In this document: one piece after another, positions 36,787 through 48,654 of the stretch
How the letters are laid out: each line of letters starts with the position of its first letter
How positions within the stretch are numbered: position 1 is the stretch's first letter
Assembly: GCF_000264995.1 (NCBI RefSeq)
Contig: NW_006767433.1
Location: 2,001,581 to 2,065,580, forward strand
Direction: 5' to 3'
DNA: 64,000 nt
Source of the DNA: Punctularia strigosozonata HHB-11173 SS5
Lineage: Eukaryota; Basidiomycota; Agaricomycetes; Corticiales; Punctulariaceae
Notes under the pieces: generated by a model
The model's database searches: none
The model's input: the letters and a program-made list of their open reading frames with translations, nothing else
What the model was told of the DNA's origin: nothing
Position numbers and translations under genes: made by a program

Positions 36787-37374
36787 CAGTGGTCCCTCTC
36801 CAATGACGCGTTCCAGGCGTGCGGGATCCAGTTTCGCCTGCGCCCTTTGCGCAATTGTTCCTCTTGGGTGATACGTTATATCAATAGCTTATCATCGAGG
36901 TCGCATTGGCGCCTTGATCGCCAGCGGAGACTTGAGCCGGGTGGCTTGCCAAATATTGGAGAATGTGCACGTATTTGACAAAGGGAGTGCGTTCTTACTG
37001 CGCACATCGTATGACGACCAGAAACCATTGTCACTGGAAAGAATGGCGGGTGCCCCGCCAGTCCACCTTCGCTTGCATGTAAATTGACCCATTTGCGATG
37101 CTCGCTTACAGACTTGAATTTGTCATTCACGTGACTTTCTCGCCCTCTCATTCGCTGTTCGGCTCTTCTCAACGGACCTCCGCGGTTTAATATGCCAGTT
37201 TCCACCCCACGCTTGCAGTGCCGTACGGGAGCATAAAATTACAGCATATTCTACAGGTCGGGGTTTGAAGCGTTTATTCTGTGTTTCTGTCGCTCCAGAT
37301 CTTACGGATAGTCATCCAGTATATTATCAGTGATTCACGATAAGTGCATAACTGTTGCGCACGCCAGTCGTATT

Positions 37375-37621
37375 GTTGATTAGAGACCTTCTGGTTTTCA
37401 ATATATATCGAAATATCGTATTTTGTGGCCATAAACCGCGCCAAATCGGGCGATTTGGATACGATATACAGTATATCGATTTCAGAAGCTCTCTATTGAT
37501 TAGAGAGCTTCCAGTTTCGATATATATCGAGATTTTGATATTCTATGGCCAAAAATGCGGGCCAAATCGCACGTTTTGAAAATAAATTCTCGATATATAT
37601 CGATTTTGGAAGCTCTCTATT
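37375..37621. repeat. Two tandem MITE-like repeats with terminal inverted repeats (about 120 bp each)
   Basis: Two diverged copies start at TAGAGACCTTCTGG (37381) and TAGAGAGCTTCCAG (37501), exactly 120 bp apart. Each copy begins with TAGAGAGCTTCCA-like sequence and ends with its inverse (CAGAAGCTCTCTA at 37483-37495; GGAAGCTCTCTA at 37608-37619), with internal CGATATATATCG inverted segments just inside the termini. TTGATTAGAG or TATTAG flank the ends. No coding capacity. This is the structure of a small non-autonomous DNA element or a hairpin-forming satellite. Confidence 0.75.
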
Positions 37622-37722
37622 AGGTGGCTTGTTATGTGAGAATCTGTTCAATGTCACGTGGCAGAATAAAGGCAGTGAATCCGCACTGCATACACTGCTT
37701 ACTAATTACGGTGTTGAGAGAT

Positions 37723-37773
37723 ACCTGAGCTTGCTCAGGTAACTGTGAATTAGTAGTAATCAACTCACAGTTA
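37723..37773. repeat. Two adjacent hairpins
   Basis: ACCTGAGC-TT-GCTCAGGT (37723-37740) is an 8-bp stem with a 2-nt loop. It is followed directly by TAACTGTGA (37740-37748) and its exact inverse TCACAGTTA (37765-37773) with a 16-nt spacer. They lie about 100 bp right of the MITE-like pair. Confidence 0.7.
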
Positions 37774-37997
37774 AAATATCATGGCGATATCCAGGTGTCC
37801 GATTGGCTCAGGCCTCCACAAGGAAGAAAGACACCTGAAAGTATGAGGGCTACGTATGCGCAAGTTCAACTTCACTAGGAAGGCAGATTGAAAGTAATCC
37901 CCGAATCACACGCCGTGTGGCACGGGCCTTGCTCACCTTCCGTCAACGCTCCTCACTCGGGATTGTTGGTGTTCATCCATCTTTCCCTGTAGGAGCT

Positions 37998-39424
37998 ATG
38001 ACCGGGGGTCCAAGGCTCTTCTGGACTGCACTGTCCAGCACTGCGAAGTATGTCCATCATCTTCCACCAACTGCGTTCACTACTGGGTCTAAACTCTCAC
38101 TAGGACATCAACGGTCCTCCAGATCTTACTATTCCTTCCGCTTACTCTCAGCACACTCGGGACAGCGGGCTTCCTCTCTCTTTCCCTTCTTCTCTTCCTT
38201 CACGCCCTCATTCATGGGACTTTGCTTCTCGTTTGGGACTATAATCCTGCGCTCAGCGTTATGCAGGTCCCGATGCACTCCTTCCTCCTCTTGGTATGCT
38301 TCAACACGTTTACGGAAACGGGGATGGGAAAGGACTGGATGATAGTTGCGTCTGGGTGGTGGGGCAAGTTCTTGAGTTTTAGCAGTCCTGGTTTCATCAT
38401 ATTGGAGGGGCTGTCCAGTTTGCTGGTCGTGCAGAGTGTGTTGGATTACTTCATGTCCTAATCGTTCGAACACTCACGTTCTTCCTGACAGAACTGGGTC
38501 AAGAGGGAAAGCAGCTTGTGAGCGAGGGCGAAGACCGCGTTCAGTTCGGTCTACTCATTGGTGCGGCGGTTGCCTATGTTGCTTCTGCGTGGTGGATTGT
38601 TATGGTGCGATCCGACACCGGCAATGCAAGTCCTGATTTCTCATAACCTTTGCGTTGCAGGCGTACCCAACAGCAGCAACATCACCCCTCTCTTCAACAC
38701 TGCTAGGTGTGGCGCTCACAGCCTTCCTATTCCTAACTTTCATTGGCTTCGGCCTGCGACGCACGAACATTATCGAGTCGGCGGGCCTTTCCCTTTTCCT
38801 GGCGTACAATGTCTGGTTATGTGGCTTCGATCAGAAGGCCTTCACAGATCCTGCTTCGTCCTAGTTAGCTCTTCCTTTTATCTACCGTTGACGTGGCACT
38901 CATACAGACATCGTCCGCAGCGCGCCGTTACTTGGGAACATCATTCCTCACTTGCAAACGCTTACCAATTTTGTGTCGAACACACTTCCGAAACCTGTGC
39001 TTATCGCATTGGTCTATAGATTGACCGTATTCCACTTTGCTTCGCACATCCTGCCTGCCATTGGTGCGGATAGCTGGGACTACGAGGGAGCGATGGACGA
39101 TGCAGATACACGGCCTGTTCGTTAGTTTCAAGCTGTCACGGAACGAAGTTGATGTCATTTGTCTAGACTGCCAAGGTTGCCCGGTTCATGCTGACCTACC
39201 GTCAAGCCATATTTGTGACGGTTTACTCAAATCTACTGTGTATGACACCGTTTGATTGCTCGTATTGTCGGCGAATTGACGGAGAAATTTTTGCAGTACT
39301 TGACCATTCGTCGCAAATCTGGTGGCGATGGATCAATATATTTTTTACTCTCGTCATCTGGTCGATTGAACTTCTTGTGAGCACGGACGATGATATCGTC
39401 ACCAAGGAATGGAAAGTCCAATAG
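37998..39424 (+). CDS. ICE2: ICE2-family ER membrane protein
   Basis: Ice2 is a polytopic ER protein affecting cortical ER inheritance and lipid-droplet/phospholipid balance. The start is ATG 37998 (MTGGPRLFWTALSSTAK); the first intron leads to TSTVLQILLFLPLTLSTLG, then AGFLSLSLLLFLHALIHGT and GFIILEGLSSLLVVQ, a well-conserved helix. RVQFGLLIGAAVAYVASAWW and LLGVALTAFLFLTFIGFGLR follow. Late exons give PVLIALVYRLTVFHFASHIL, SRILLTYRQAIFVTVYSNLL and the terminal WRWINIFFTLVIWSIELL, ending KEWKVQ at TAG 39422. At least five introns and eight or more hydrophobic helices. Convergent with the MoaE gene. Confidence 0.8.
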
Positions 39425-39625
39425 GAGATGGCACGTTGTACATTCGTTATGAAAGGTGTGATTTCCAACCACTCGCTGCATTGGTAACGTGTTGACGGAG
39501 ACGGTCAGAAACCGATCCGTCATGGCATCCTGTTTTCGTTGCATCTATCCCCTGATACCCTTAGCCAGGACATACCCCTCGCTCCTATTGTCCTCGTACG
39601 CATCAACACACGCACCAACACAGCA

Positions 39626-40303
39626 TTATGCGTTTGCTTTCCACTCAGCCGTTTCATCCCCTTCGCCTTCGTAAAACTCCCGCTTCCATATCTGCGCTTT
39701 CTTCTTAACTTCCTCGAGGATATATTCGCATGCTAGGAACGCCTCGCGTCGATGCGGAGACGACACAGCGATCACAATCGATAGTTCGCCAACCGGGACA
39801 GGGCCCAGGCGGTGATATAGGGCAGTTCTGATTAACCGAGAAGATTGAGCGGATGCCAGAGCCGAAGCTGAGCCCTGGATAGAGGAGGGCTGATGTTGAT
39901 GTGAGGAGAGCTGCGGTAAGCTTTGATGCGCCACAGTGAGGATGGCTTGCATCGTCTTGAGGGCGAGTTTGCTAATCCGTATATGGTTTGTATCGTGACG
40001 GAACAGGGATAGGCTGGGCCACTACCTGTATGCCTGGTATTCCAGTCTCGTCACAACTTTTCCTGCGGTCCGTACCGATTATACATCGCGTAGCGTGTCA
40101 CGCGGAGGGAGCGCACCCTTGAACGAGTTCCTGGTTGTGCCAAGGAACACGGCGGTTGCGCCCGCGCCGTCGTCCCCCACGGATGCGATGATCTCGTCTA
40201 CCTGTAGGGGCGCATAGCTAAGAGCACATGTACCATATGGTGATTCCAGGGTTCCGTCAACGGACTCCGATGGGTATGCATTGGAGGGAGTGGAAGTGCT
40301 CAT
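39626..40303 (-). CDS. MOCS2B: Molybdopterin synthase large subunit (MoaE/MOCS2B)
   Basis: Catalytic subunit of molybdopterin synthase, which inserts two sulfurs into precursor Z for molybdenum cofactor. The start is ATG 40303 (MSTSTPSNAYPSESVDG), followed by LSYAPLQVDEIIASVGDDGA and GATAVFLGTTRNSFKG. A short exon restores KVVTRLEYQAYS, then SKLALKTMQAILTVAHQS. The core ends with RTALYHRLGPVPVGELSIVI, SSPHRREAFLACEYILEEVK and KAQIWKREFYEGE. The lysines of VKKK and IWKRE are those used in catalysis. It ends at the stop at 39626. A Ser/Gln-rich insertion (LSSHQHQPSSIQGSASA) sits mid-domain. Its presence implies molybdoenzymes such as nitrate reductase or xanthine/sulfite oxidases in this fungus. 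Confidence 0.92.
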
Positions 40304-40482
40304 GCTGCACTGACTGATTAGATAACTGCCATGCGCGATGATCATAGCCGGAAAGCGCCGGTGGCCCGGAGTGCCGATTCAAAGGCGCGCGGTTTGTTCT
40401 GACTTCCTCGGTAGACGTCTCCTCCGCACCCATCCCAAATCCAACTTGGTTCGCGCAAGCTGCGAGCGACTGGCTCTTACGG

Positions 40483-43400
40483 ATGTTGCAGTTTGCAACA
40501 AGACGCGTTCCAGCGAGCGTGCTTCGTCTGCGCGGAGCATTCGCCTCGTCGATTGCTGGGCCCGGATTGCCCTCCTTCGTCGACGTGCATCCCGAAGTAC
40601 AGGATGCTCTAGCGCACAACCGTCCTCTCGTTGCACTAGAGACCACCATTGTCACACACGGTATGCCTCAGCCGACCAACCTCGAGACCGCACGCTCTGT
40701 CGAGCGTATTGTAAGGTGCACCTGGCGTTGGCTTGTCGACGCGAGTAGACACTGGCACTGATAATATCCTCAAAGATCCACTGGGAGTGTTCCTGCAACA
40801 ATCGGGGTGATTTCGGGGCGCGTTAAGATTGGGCTTGAACCAGCTGAGCTCGAATATCTGGCTGACGTGAAGCAGAATTCGGGGGTGGTCAAGCTTTCGC
40901 GGAGGGATATTGGGCCTGCTATCGCAATGAAGCGGGATGGTGGCACCACCTGCAGCACGACCCTCATATTTGCAGCGCTCGCAGGCATCAAGGTATGAAC
41001 TGTATCTTGATTTCATTCATCTCTCCATCACGGACAGGGAGGATAGGTTTTCTCAACCGGAGGGTATGCTTACTTGTCTATGTCGTATAATCACAGCTGA
41101 TAGAACTGCAATGGCAGGCTAGGCGGTGTCCACAGAGGCGGGGAAAATTGTAGGTTTTGTCAATCAGAACTAATTCAGTACCGGCGCTCATCATTAGGAT
41201 TAGCTATGGACGTTAGCGCTGACCTTCACGAACTCACCCGATGCCCGGTCGGCCTTGTATCCGCCGGTGTCAAATCCATCCTCGACATTGGCAGGTGAGA
41301 TAATGGAACCCAGGCGTCGGACCGGTGCTGAATTACCGTCAAGAACTCTGGAATACCTAGAAACTCTCGGTGTTCCGGTTTTGACATACGGAGAAAACAA
41401 CGAGTTTCCGGCATTTTACAGCCCCCAGAGCGGTTTTAAGGTACGCTGTCTTGCAAATACACGATCTGCACGCTGATATTGAACCGCATGTACACAGAGC
41501 GCATGGTCCGTAAATGATCCCTACACCGCGGCTAGGATCTTGCGTACGTGCAGAGCTTATTCGTCTAGTATCGTCAGCTCAACGATAACACTAGATTCGC
41601 AAGCTGCTTTGAACATGACCACCGGAGCACTCTTCGCGGCACCCATTCCATCAGCCTACCACGGCGTCGGAGCAGAGCTTCAGGCCGCCGTGGAACAAGC
41701 CGTCAGGGAATCGGAAGAGAACGGCATGAGCAAGCGAGGGAAGGAGGTCACGCCATGGCTTCTGGCGCGCGTCGGCGATCTGACTAGGGGCAAGTCTCTG
41801 GCGAGCAGTGCGTTGAGCTCCCTGAGATTACCATACATCGCACGCTAAACTCCATGGCACAGACGTGGCTCTCATCGAAAACACGGCAAAAATAGGTGGT
41901 CAGATAGCCGCAGCATACTCGCAATTGGTTGGCGGAACCGAGACAAGCTTTACAGTAAGGTTGGCGTAGATTCCTTTCGCGTTTGTAATGACCTTGTACT
42001 TGTCTGTAGCCCTATGAAACGGTAATAACCGAGGTCAATGTACCGCAGACACTCCCAAGGAACGTTCCCGCTTCCGCAGTCAGTTTTTCTGTCCTATGAT
42101 CAAGTGGGGTTTATGGCCGAAATGCAGATCAGGGTTCCGCCAAGTTGGCTGTCGTAGGTTCCGCAGCTGTTGATATTACGGCAAGACCTCGCTCAGACTC
42201 CGAGGTCGCCCTCGGAACACATAGCACCGCCCCCGGCATGGTCAATATATCTTTAGGCAAGTTCGCATTATTTATATACTCATCGCAAGACACTGATTCT
42301 GTTATTAGGTGGTGTCGCCCGCAACATGGCCGAGGCCGCACACCGTGTTATCACCTCACGAGCTCCCCAAGAAACGTCTGCCACAGCACTAATATGCGGC
42401 ATTGGCCATGACTCTTTCGGACGTCTGATAAAAGACGAGACGCAGCTTCTTGGAATGCGGACAGATGCGTTTGTCCAAAGCGACCAAAGTCGCAGTGCAG
42501 TGTGCAATATGCTCTTAGACGTTCATGGAGGGCTGATGTCTGGCATCGCGGATATGGATATCACAGAGCAGTTGACGGGCGAGCAGGTTTTGCAGGAGCT
42601 GCAGCGATTGAGACCTTGCGTAGTTGCGCTGGATGCGAATTTGGCCCCGTCAACCTTGGATGCGGTCATCCGATACTGTCAGAGGGAGGGCATTACTTGT
42701 ACGTGAACCTGCACTCGAGGCGAGTCTTTGGTACTGATGAGGGTCTCAAGCGTTCTTGTAGGTTCCACTGGTCTATTCCGCACGTAAATGATCTGACATG
42801 CACTCAAAGCGAGCCCACCTCCGTGCCGAAGTCCACGAGGATATTGCCGGGAATTGCGACCAGCCTTTCCAGATGTGCTGCGTCAGGTCCTTCCCCGGTG
42901 TCCTTTGCCTCGCCCAATCTCCTGGAGCTAGTTCACCTTTACGCCGCCGCCAGAGCGGATTCGCCAGAGCTGACTAGTCATAATTACTGGTGGGATGCAG
43001 TCCACAGCTTCAAGATCGGCGGAGAGTTTCGAATGGACCTTGAGCACCTTGCTAGGCGGAACGTCACCGAGGAAGACTCTTCCAAGGGCACCCTCTCCTT
43101 CCTCGTTGAGAAGGGCATCGGGCAGATGGCCATCAATATGTTGCCATTCTTCGGCGGACTCGTCATTAAGTGCGGCGACAAAGGCATTATTGTTGCGATG
43201 CGTATCCGAGGGAGAACGGCCTGGAGCTCCGAGCGAACGAATCTAGCGGGGAGATACGTGGTTGCGCATGGGGATGACTCCGTTGTGGTGCTCAAGCATT
43301 GCCCGGGCATCGTTGTTCCGCCAGAGAGCATCGTCAATGTCACAGGCTGCGGTGATTCCTTGGTGGGATCGCTCCTAGCGGACCTCGCAATGAATCCTGC

Positions 43401-43503
43401 GGTCCTCAACGACCCGGACGGTTTGGAAGGGACTATTTCTAGGGCTCAACGAGCTGCAGTATTGACACTGCAGAGCGTCTATGCTGTATCTCCGAAGTTA
43501 TGA
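40483..43503 (+). CDS. Bifunctional pseudouridine-5'-phosphate glycosidase / PfkB pseudouridine kinase
   Basis: A fusion of PsuG and PsuK, which together break down pseudouridine: the kinase phosphorylates it and the glycosidase yields uracil and ribose-5-phosphate. The start is ATG 40483 ([18 protein letters not shown]), a basic mitochondrial-type leader. The PsuG half has [66 protein letters not shown], and [13 protein letters not shown]. The linker leads to Pfk[45 protein letters not shown], and the anion-hole motif [19 protein letters not shown] near 43340. It ends VSPKL at TGA 43501-43503. About nine introns; those at 42700-42815 are uncertain. The 5' end is 179 bp from MoaE. Confidence 0.88.
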
Positions 43504-43707
43504 ATACGAATATCTTACGATCTTTAGCAGAGTTCACAAAGAAGGAATATGACTGCCGCTGACTAAGCGGCAGGCGAAACTATGGCAGCTCGGAGGTGTC
43601 ATCGGATGGCACATGGCTGGCGCGAGCTTGCGCGACACAGACATGCCAAATATCCGTTCCACCCCGGAGATGACTCGTTTTTGCCTCCGCTTCTCCTCCT
43701 CTCCTCG

Positions 43708-45165
43708 ATGTGCCGCTTTGTGATCTACAAGGGAACCCCAGTGCAACTCTGCCATGTTCGTAGAACTCTTTCGAGCCCATGCCATAACCCGTACACTCAA
43801 CATTGGCGTCCATATAGTTGCTGACTCGACCATGTCATTCAATCATTAACCAAGCCTTTGACTCACGGCTCAGACTTGACCGGCGGAGACCTATCAACGG
43901 AGACGGATTTGGTGTCGGTAAGTCTCATGCATCAAAGAAAAGACCACGCGGATTGAAGTGTGCCATGCAGGCTGGTACGATTCGGTCCAGGACGCTGAAT
44001 TGGGTAGCCAGCCCTGCATCTTCACGTCCGTGACTCCGGTGAGTCTCCATGAAGAACTCTCCCCTCTATTCGTGGGTCGCTCATGCAACACCCAGGCATG
44101 GAACAACGTTAATCTTACTCGACTTGCTGAGAAGATTAAGTCACCATTGATCTTGTGAGTGTTCACGTCCGTCCTATCTCTGGGGCGTCTCTCATGTTTC
44201 ATAGCGCCCATGTACGTGCAACAACCGCAGGTTCTCTCTCCCTCGATAATTGTCATCCATGGGCATACGGCAAGCTGATGGTGGGTGCACCGTCAGTTGC
44301 CCGTCGACTTATCATCATCTCACCAGTAGCCTGTTTTCGCAGTGGATGCATAATGGTGGAATTGCCGAGTTCCATAAAATCAAACGACGCCTGCAGGCGA
44401 GTCTGTCCGATGAAATCTTCAACCATGTCCAAGGGAACACAGGTGCGGTTCGCAAATACTTCGCTTGTTGGTTTGACTCACGGAGTATGAAGATTCGGAG
44501 TGGGCCTTTGCGCTCTTCCTCTCGAAACTACCTGACCCGAACGCGAAATGCTTCACGACGAATTGCCTCAAGCAGGCCATGCTTGAGACGATCACCACTC
44601 TCAATGCATTCGCGGATGATGAGAACATCGCGGAGGTATGTGATTGGCCATCTCTGCAGCGAAACCAATGACGAATACGTGCCTATAGCCGAGCTTGATG
44701 AACTTCTGCGTGACAGACGGCGAGAGCGTCATCGCAACCCGTTACATTTCCTCTCGCCACCAGGAGGCTGCTTCACTATGGTTCTCTTCCGGCACAACGT
44801 TCAGCGAATACGCACCCGGAGGCCATTATCGAATGTCCAAGGCAGACAAACGCGAGAACATCATAATGGTCGCCAGTGAACCCCTTACCTTCGAGAAAGC
44901 GGACTGGATGGAAATCAAAACAAACCACATGATCGCCATCACGCCTCGGATGAACCTCCTGCAGATCCCCATCGTCGATAAATTCTTCGTCTCACCTTCG
45001 CAAGGCCGTGAAACCGGGTTCGCTGCGGAAAAGGGCTTCTTGAGCCCCCGCCCCGGTCCCTTGCGCGGCTCAGCCATCGAAGCAACAGAGAACGGTATAC
45101 CAATCAATGTGCCGGAGAATGCGGTCCTAACGGAGAACTTGCGGTCACCCGTGCTCGCACATTGA
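43708..45165 (+). CDS. DUG3: DUG3-type class II glutamine amidotransferase
   Basis: Subunit of the (Dug2-Dug3) glutathione-degrading peptidase. The start is ATG 43708; MCRFVIYKGTPVQLCH places the nucleophile Cys2 at the mature N-terminus. After the first intron comes LLTRPCHSIINQAFDSRLRL and RRPINGDGFGVGWYDSV, the family hallmark. FAHVRATTAGSLSLDNCHPW contains the glutaminase Asn and His region. WMHNGGIAEFHKIKRRLQAS and SLMNFCVTDGESVIATRYIS follow, then FSEYAPGGHYRMSKADKREN and VASEPLTFEKADWMEIKTNH. The tail ends at TGA 45163. It is tandem with the pseudouridine gene (205 bp gap) and convergent with ESF1. Confidence 0.93.
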
Positions 45166-45308
45166 CAGCACGTTGTTGACGCTGCATTTTCTGTCATCAT
45201 GAATTGTTATCTTGTTCGCTTTGTCTTGTTTGTTCCATAGAGTTGTACAACAGGAAAGGAGTAATATGATGAACGTTAATGAAAATTGTTTATCTGAGGA
45301 GTCAACCA

Positions 45309-47686
45309 TTAAAGCCTGCGTCGTTTTCCTTCGCTGGAGTTCAAGGTGCTACTTTTTCGCTTGACGCTCTCTACTAACTTTTGTAGGTTAGTATCACCAT
45401 CAGCGCCTACTTCCCTTGACGATAGTTTCTCAATCGGCTCTTGCGTCTTGCGGCGCTTTGCGCGCTCCTGTAGCAGTGCAGACATGTTCTTGGTCTTCTT
45501 GAAGCTGCGGGATTGCGCGTAGACCACGTCAGTAAGAGTCTGCAAAGGTAAATACATGTGCTCAACTGGGGATTGCTTGGGTCGATGGCAAATGTGTGAT
45601 CCTCATGCAGAGCCTTGAATCGCTCGTCCTTGACGTCGATAACGAAGTGCTCCTGCATCTCGTCAGGTCCATCATCCTCGAACTTGTCTTTTTTGCCCTT
45701 CTTCTTCTTTCCTTTTCCCTTCTCTGCCTTCAGTACCGCCTTCATGTCGAAGTGTTTGGTGCCGCCTTCGAGGTTGTCACCGCCTGTCAGCAGGGCGAGT
45801 TCCTCGGCTGTTGACTCTACACGCGCTCCCATGCGTTCTGTCAACCTCATCCTGTTCTTGCCCTTGTCACGCGTGTGCTCGGTTTTCTCATCTTCAGCCT
45901 CCTCGTCCTCACTAGCGGCACCGAAGAAGTCGTCCTCCGCGACCACTCCGCCTTTCTTCTTTTTCTCTTCCCCGGGGTTTTTATCCTTCGTCTTAGCTTC
46001 CGCCTTCCGTTTCTGCTTCTTTTCCTTCATTTTTCGCTGGTATTTCTCCAAGGTCGTCTCCTCATCGTCTCCCTTCGGCTTGGTACTGAAACCGGGTGCA
46101 AACGTGATCTCCATGTCGACATCATCTTCCTTCTTGTCGTTAGCAGTGCTTGCCCAGCCTTCTGGCATTGCATCGCCATTCCCTTCGAGCAGCAGCGCAC
46201 GCAGCCTGGCACGGTCCGAGGCCTTCTTATCTTTCTTATGGACGTCGCGAGCATCGGCTTCACTATCCGACTCGGACTCGGAAGAGGCGATGAGCGCCTT
46301 GAAATCTGCCTCCTCTATCTCCTGTTTCGACAGGGCGCGTCTCGTAATGCGCACTCGCTCTGGATCGTCTTCGTCCCAGGTGAGCTTGACTTTGGAATGC
46401 CGTAGGGCCTGGAAAGGCTGATTAGTCACGTAACAATCTCGGTTACAATTTGACGAACGTCTGTAACGAAGTCGAGCCCTTTGTACTGGTTTGAAGCTGT
46501 GTCATCAGTAGCTTCATCTCTGGGGGAATAGCATGAGCGCTGAGCACCTGATGGCCATGAAAAAGGTGTACCGGCACTCATCGTCGAACGTCATGTCATC
46601 CGGTACATAGCTGAGGTCAAAGACGTTCGCCGATCGTTCAAACTCGGTGCCTTCTAACTCAGAGTACACATAAGCTGCTGCTGGGACGCTATCGAACTCA
46701 GCGATAGCGTAATAGTACCTATGTTTCCGGGATTCAACGCTATTGCAATGCTCACGAAGCCATCACGTACCTCATGCGTTCGAGCTGGTACTTGCGCAGA
46801 GCATCCTCGTCGTAATCGTCTCCTTGCCCAACCTCAATTATATCCGAGGCGTCGCCGTCAGCGCTATCATCATCGTCCTTTTTCTTGAAAACCTCTGGAG
46901 GTGGACCCTCCCTTTCCTCTCTCGCTATCCTCTCTTTTCCGAACTGACTGGGATAAACCCGAACACTGAGAAGCCTGCCGCGCAACGAAGGCTGAGATCT
47001 TTGTGCAGCACGCTTTGAACCCTCCGAAGCGGGTGGTGAGAGAACGGAAGAGATGATCTTCCACAGGTGGAAGGCGCGAATGTGATCCCAGTCAAGATTG
47101 ACAATGGCAACACGCCGTGTAGGGTCTATGGTAGGCCGTCCATCTTCGTCGTCTTGAGCGCGGCGCGCAGCAGCGGCCTGGGCGTCCAGGTCTGCGAAAT
47201 TATCCTCATCCAGGTCAATCTCCGGCTCCTCGTCTTCGTCGAGCACTCGTATGGGTTTCGTTTTGTCTTGGTCGAGAGTTACGACGCCGTCGCCCTCGTC
47301 ATCGCTCTCCTCATCTTCCAAGCCGCTCTTCCCACCATCGTCTGACGACTCCAACAGGACTTCACCTCGCGCGTAGTCCACCAGCTTCGGCGTCTCCTCC
47401 TCCTCCTCCTCCTCTTCGTTCTCGAGGCGATAGAAGCGACGAAGATTTTCACTATCGTGATCCCCTAAAAGCTTGCGTCCATACTTGTCTACACGACCTG
47501 ATCGTCGCCGTCATCAACACCAGGCGTCACGACTGAGAATCATTGCGACGCACCCTTGGACTTCCCCTTGTCTGCCTTGCCGAAGACGCTCTTGAAACGT
47601 TCATCGACTACAACTTTCTGGTCCTTCTTTCGGATTTTTCTGAAACGCGGGTCTGTTTTGAGTCTCGCAAAACGAGGATCTGACAT
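45309..47686 (-). CDS. ESF1: Nucleolar pre-rRNA processing protein ESF1
   Basis: ESF1 is a 90S/SSU-processome factor needed for 18S rRNA synthesis. The start is ATG 47686 (MSDPRFARLKTDPRFRKIR), followed by KVVVDERFKSVFGK and KYGRKLLGDHDSENLRRFYR. A long acidic block includes seven Glu from a (CTC)n tract at about 47395-47420. The central domain has RRVAIVNLDWDHIRAFHLWK, VRVYPSQFGKERIAREER and YDEDALRKYQLERMR. Then come YYYAIAEFDSVPAAAYVYSE and the KLTWDEDDPERVRITRR segment. A Lys-rich region precedes the C-terminal NUC153 domain (DERFKALHEDHTFAIDPSNP). It ends KRRRL at TAA 45309-45311. Few introns. Confidence 0.95.
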
Positions 47687-48654
47687 GTCGATGATATATG
47701 TCTATTGTACACCTGGGACCGGGAGAGGGAAAACGGGTAAGAAATTCGGCATAGCCACCATGTCATTGCACATGGCTTGCAAGACCCTCGCATGCGGACT
47801 CCATTCATACCGTAAGTACTGACCGTTGTTCGAGGATTATTATCAACAACTCGGACACAGATATGCACGTCGGCATATAAAGACTGGGATCAGCGTTCAT
47901 CACGCGCTCCATTGAACAACGAGGACCGAGTTGGTCTATGTAAGTCGGACGGATCGCGCCCTAATAGCAGTCTCCACGCATCGCGGACTCTCAGGGTGCT
48001 TCATCTGCCGTGGTTGCTCCAGATCCGCCATCAAACCGGTAGACATGGGACGAAGGCCGTCCGAGCGAGTGGCACGGTGATGAAGACCTGAGTTTGCGCG
48101 CGCCCGTTTTGTCTGCGGCGAGCTGTGTGTGTGGGATACAAATTGCGATGCTCCAATGATAGCATGGCCGACGACCCCAGAATTCCATGGCTGATCGAAG
48201 GTGCCACATGCAACGCATAGGGCGGACAAATGCAAGCAAAGCGTGCTCGAGGAGAGAAGGAGTCTCGCAGGTGAATGATACGTTACGCTGGGCTGTTCGC
48301 CCCGGGTGGACGCTACGTAGACTGCAATATGAACTGGTGCGGCGAGAGATGATGCCAGGAATAGACACAGCCATCGAAGGAGCGAAATCACCGAGTTGCC
48401 TGACGACGACCAATCAAGTTCTCTGCCACGCGGGCCCTTATATACCCTCCTCCCTCTCTCTCTGTCGCCCATCCCCTCCCCAGTGAGTGCCGTCCTTATG
48501 CTCCGCCGCCGTCCATATTGACCGTTTCTCCAGATCGTTCTCCGTTCTTCAAACGCTAGGCCGCCGGACGACCTTTTCATCGCATCCTTTCCGCCCAGCG
48601 CACCCCACATCAAGTCGACCTTGAAACCACATTCTTTTTCGCCTTAACGTCGCC
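47687..48654. promoter_or_regulatory. Divergent intergenic region upstream of ESF1 and the repeat-peptide gene
   Basis: 968 bp, one of the longer gaps. Toward the right it holds a TATA-like TTATATACCC at 48438-48447, then a CT-rich tract (CTCCCTCTCTCTCTGTCGCC, 48451-48470, continuing to 48482). These fit a strong core promoter and initiator for the secreted repeat protein, with a 5' UTR of about 170-200 nt. No gene was supported inside it. Confidence 0.55.

Larger units (their letters stand above)
36787..37997. other. AT-rich non-coding island
   Basis: 1.2 kb without a supportable gene, clearly more AT-rich at 37230-37790 than the flanks. It contains the two MITE-like repeats and two hairpins listed separately. 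The right end includes the ICE2 promoter. Confidence 0.6.

Noticed and set aside
38129-38473. 114-residue minus ORF rich in charged residues over ICE2 exon 2
   Set aside because: The plus strand gives a continuous ICE2 helix series with matching splice sites; the minus ORF has no partner exons.
45615-46421. 268-residue plus-strand ORF rich in Ser and Phe
   Set aside because: Antisense of the Lys/Glu-rich ESF1 coding region.
47395-47420. CTC trinucleotide tract as a regulatory microsatellite
   Set aside because: It encodes a Glu run in ESF1, an ordinary acidic tract of nucleolar proteins.
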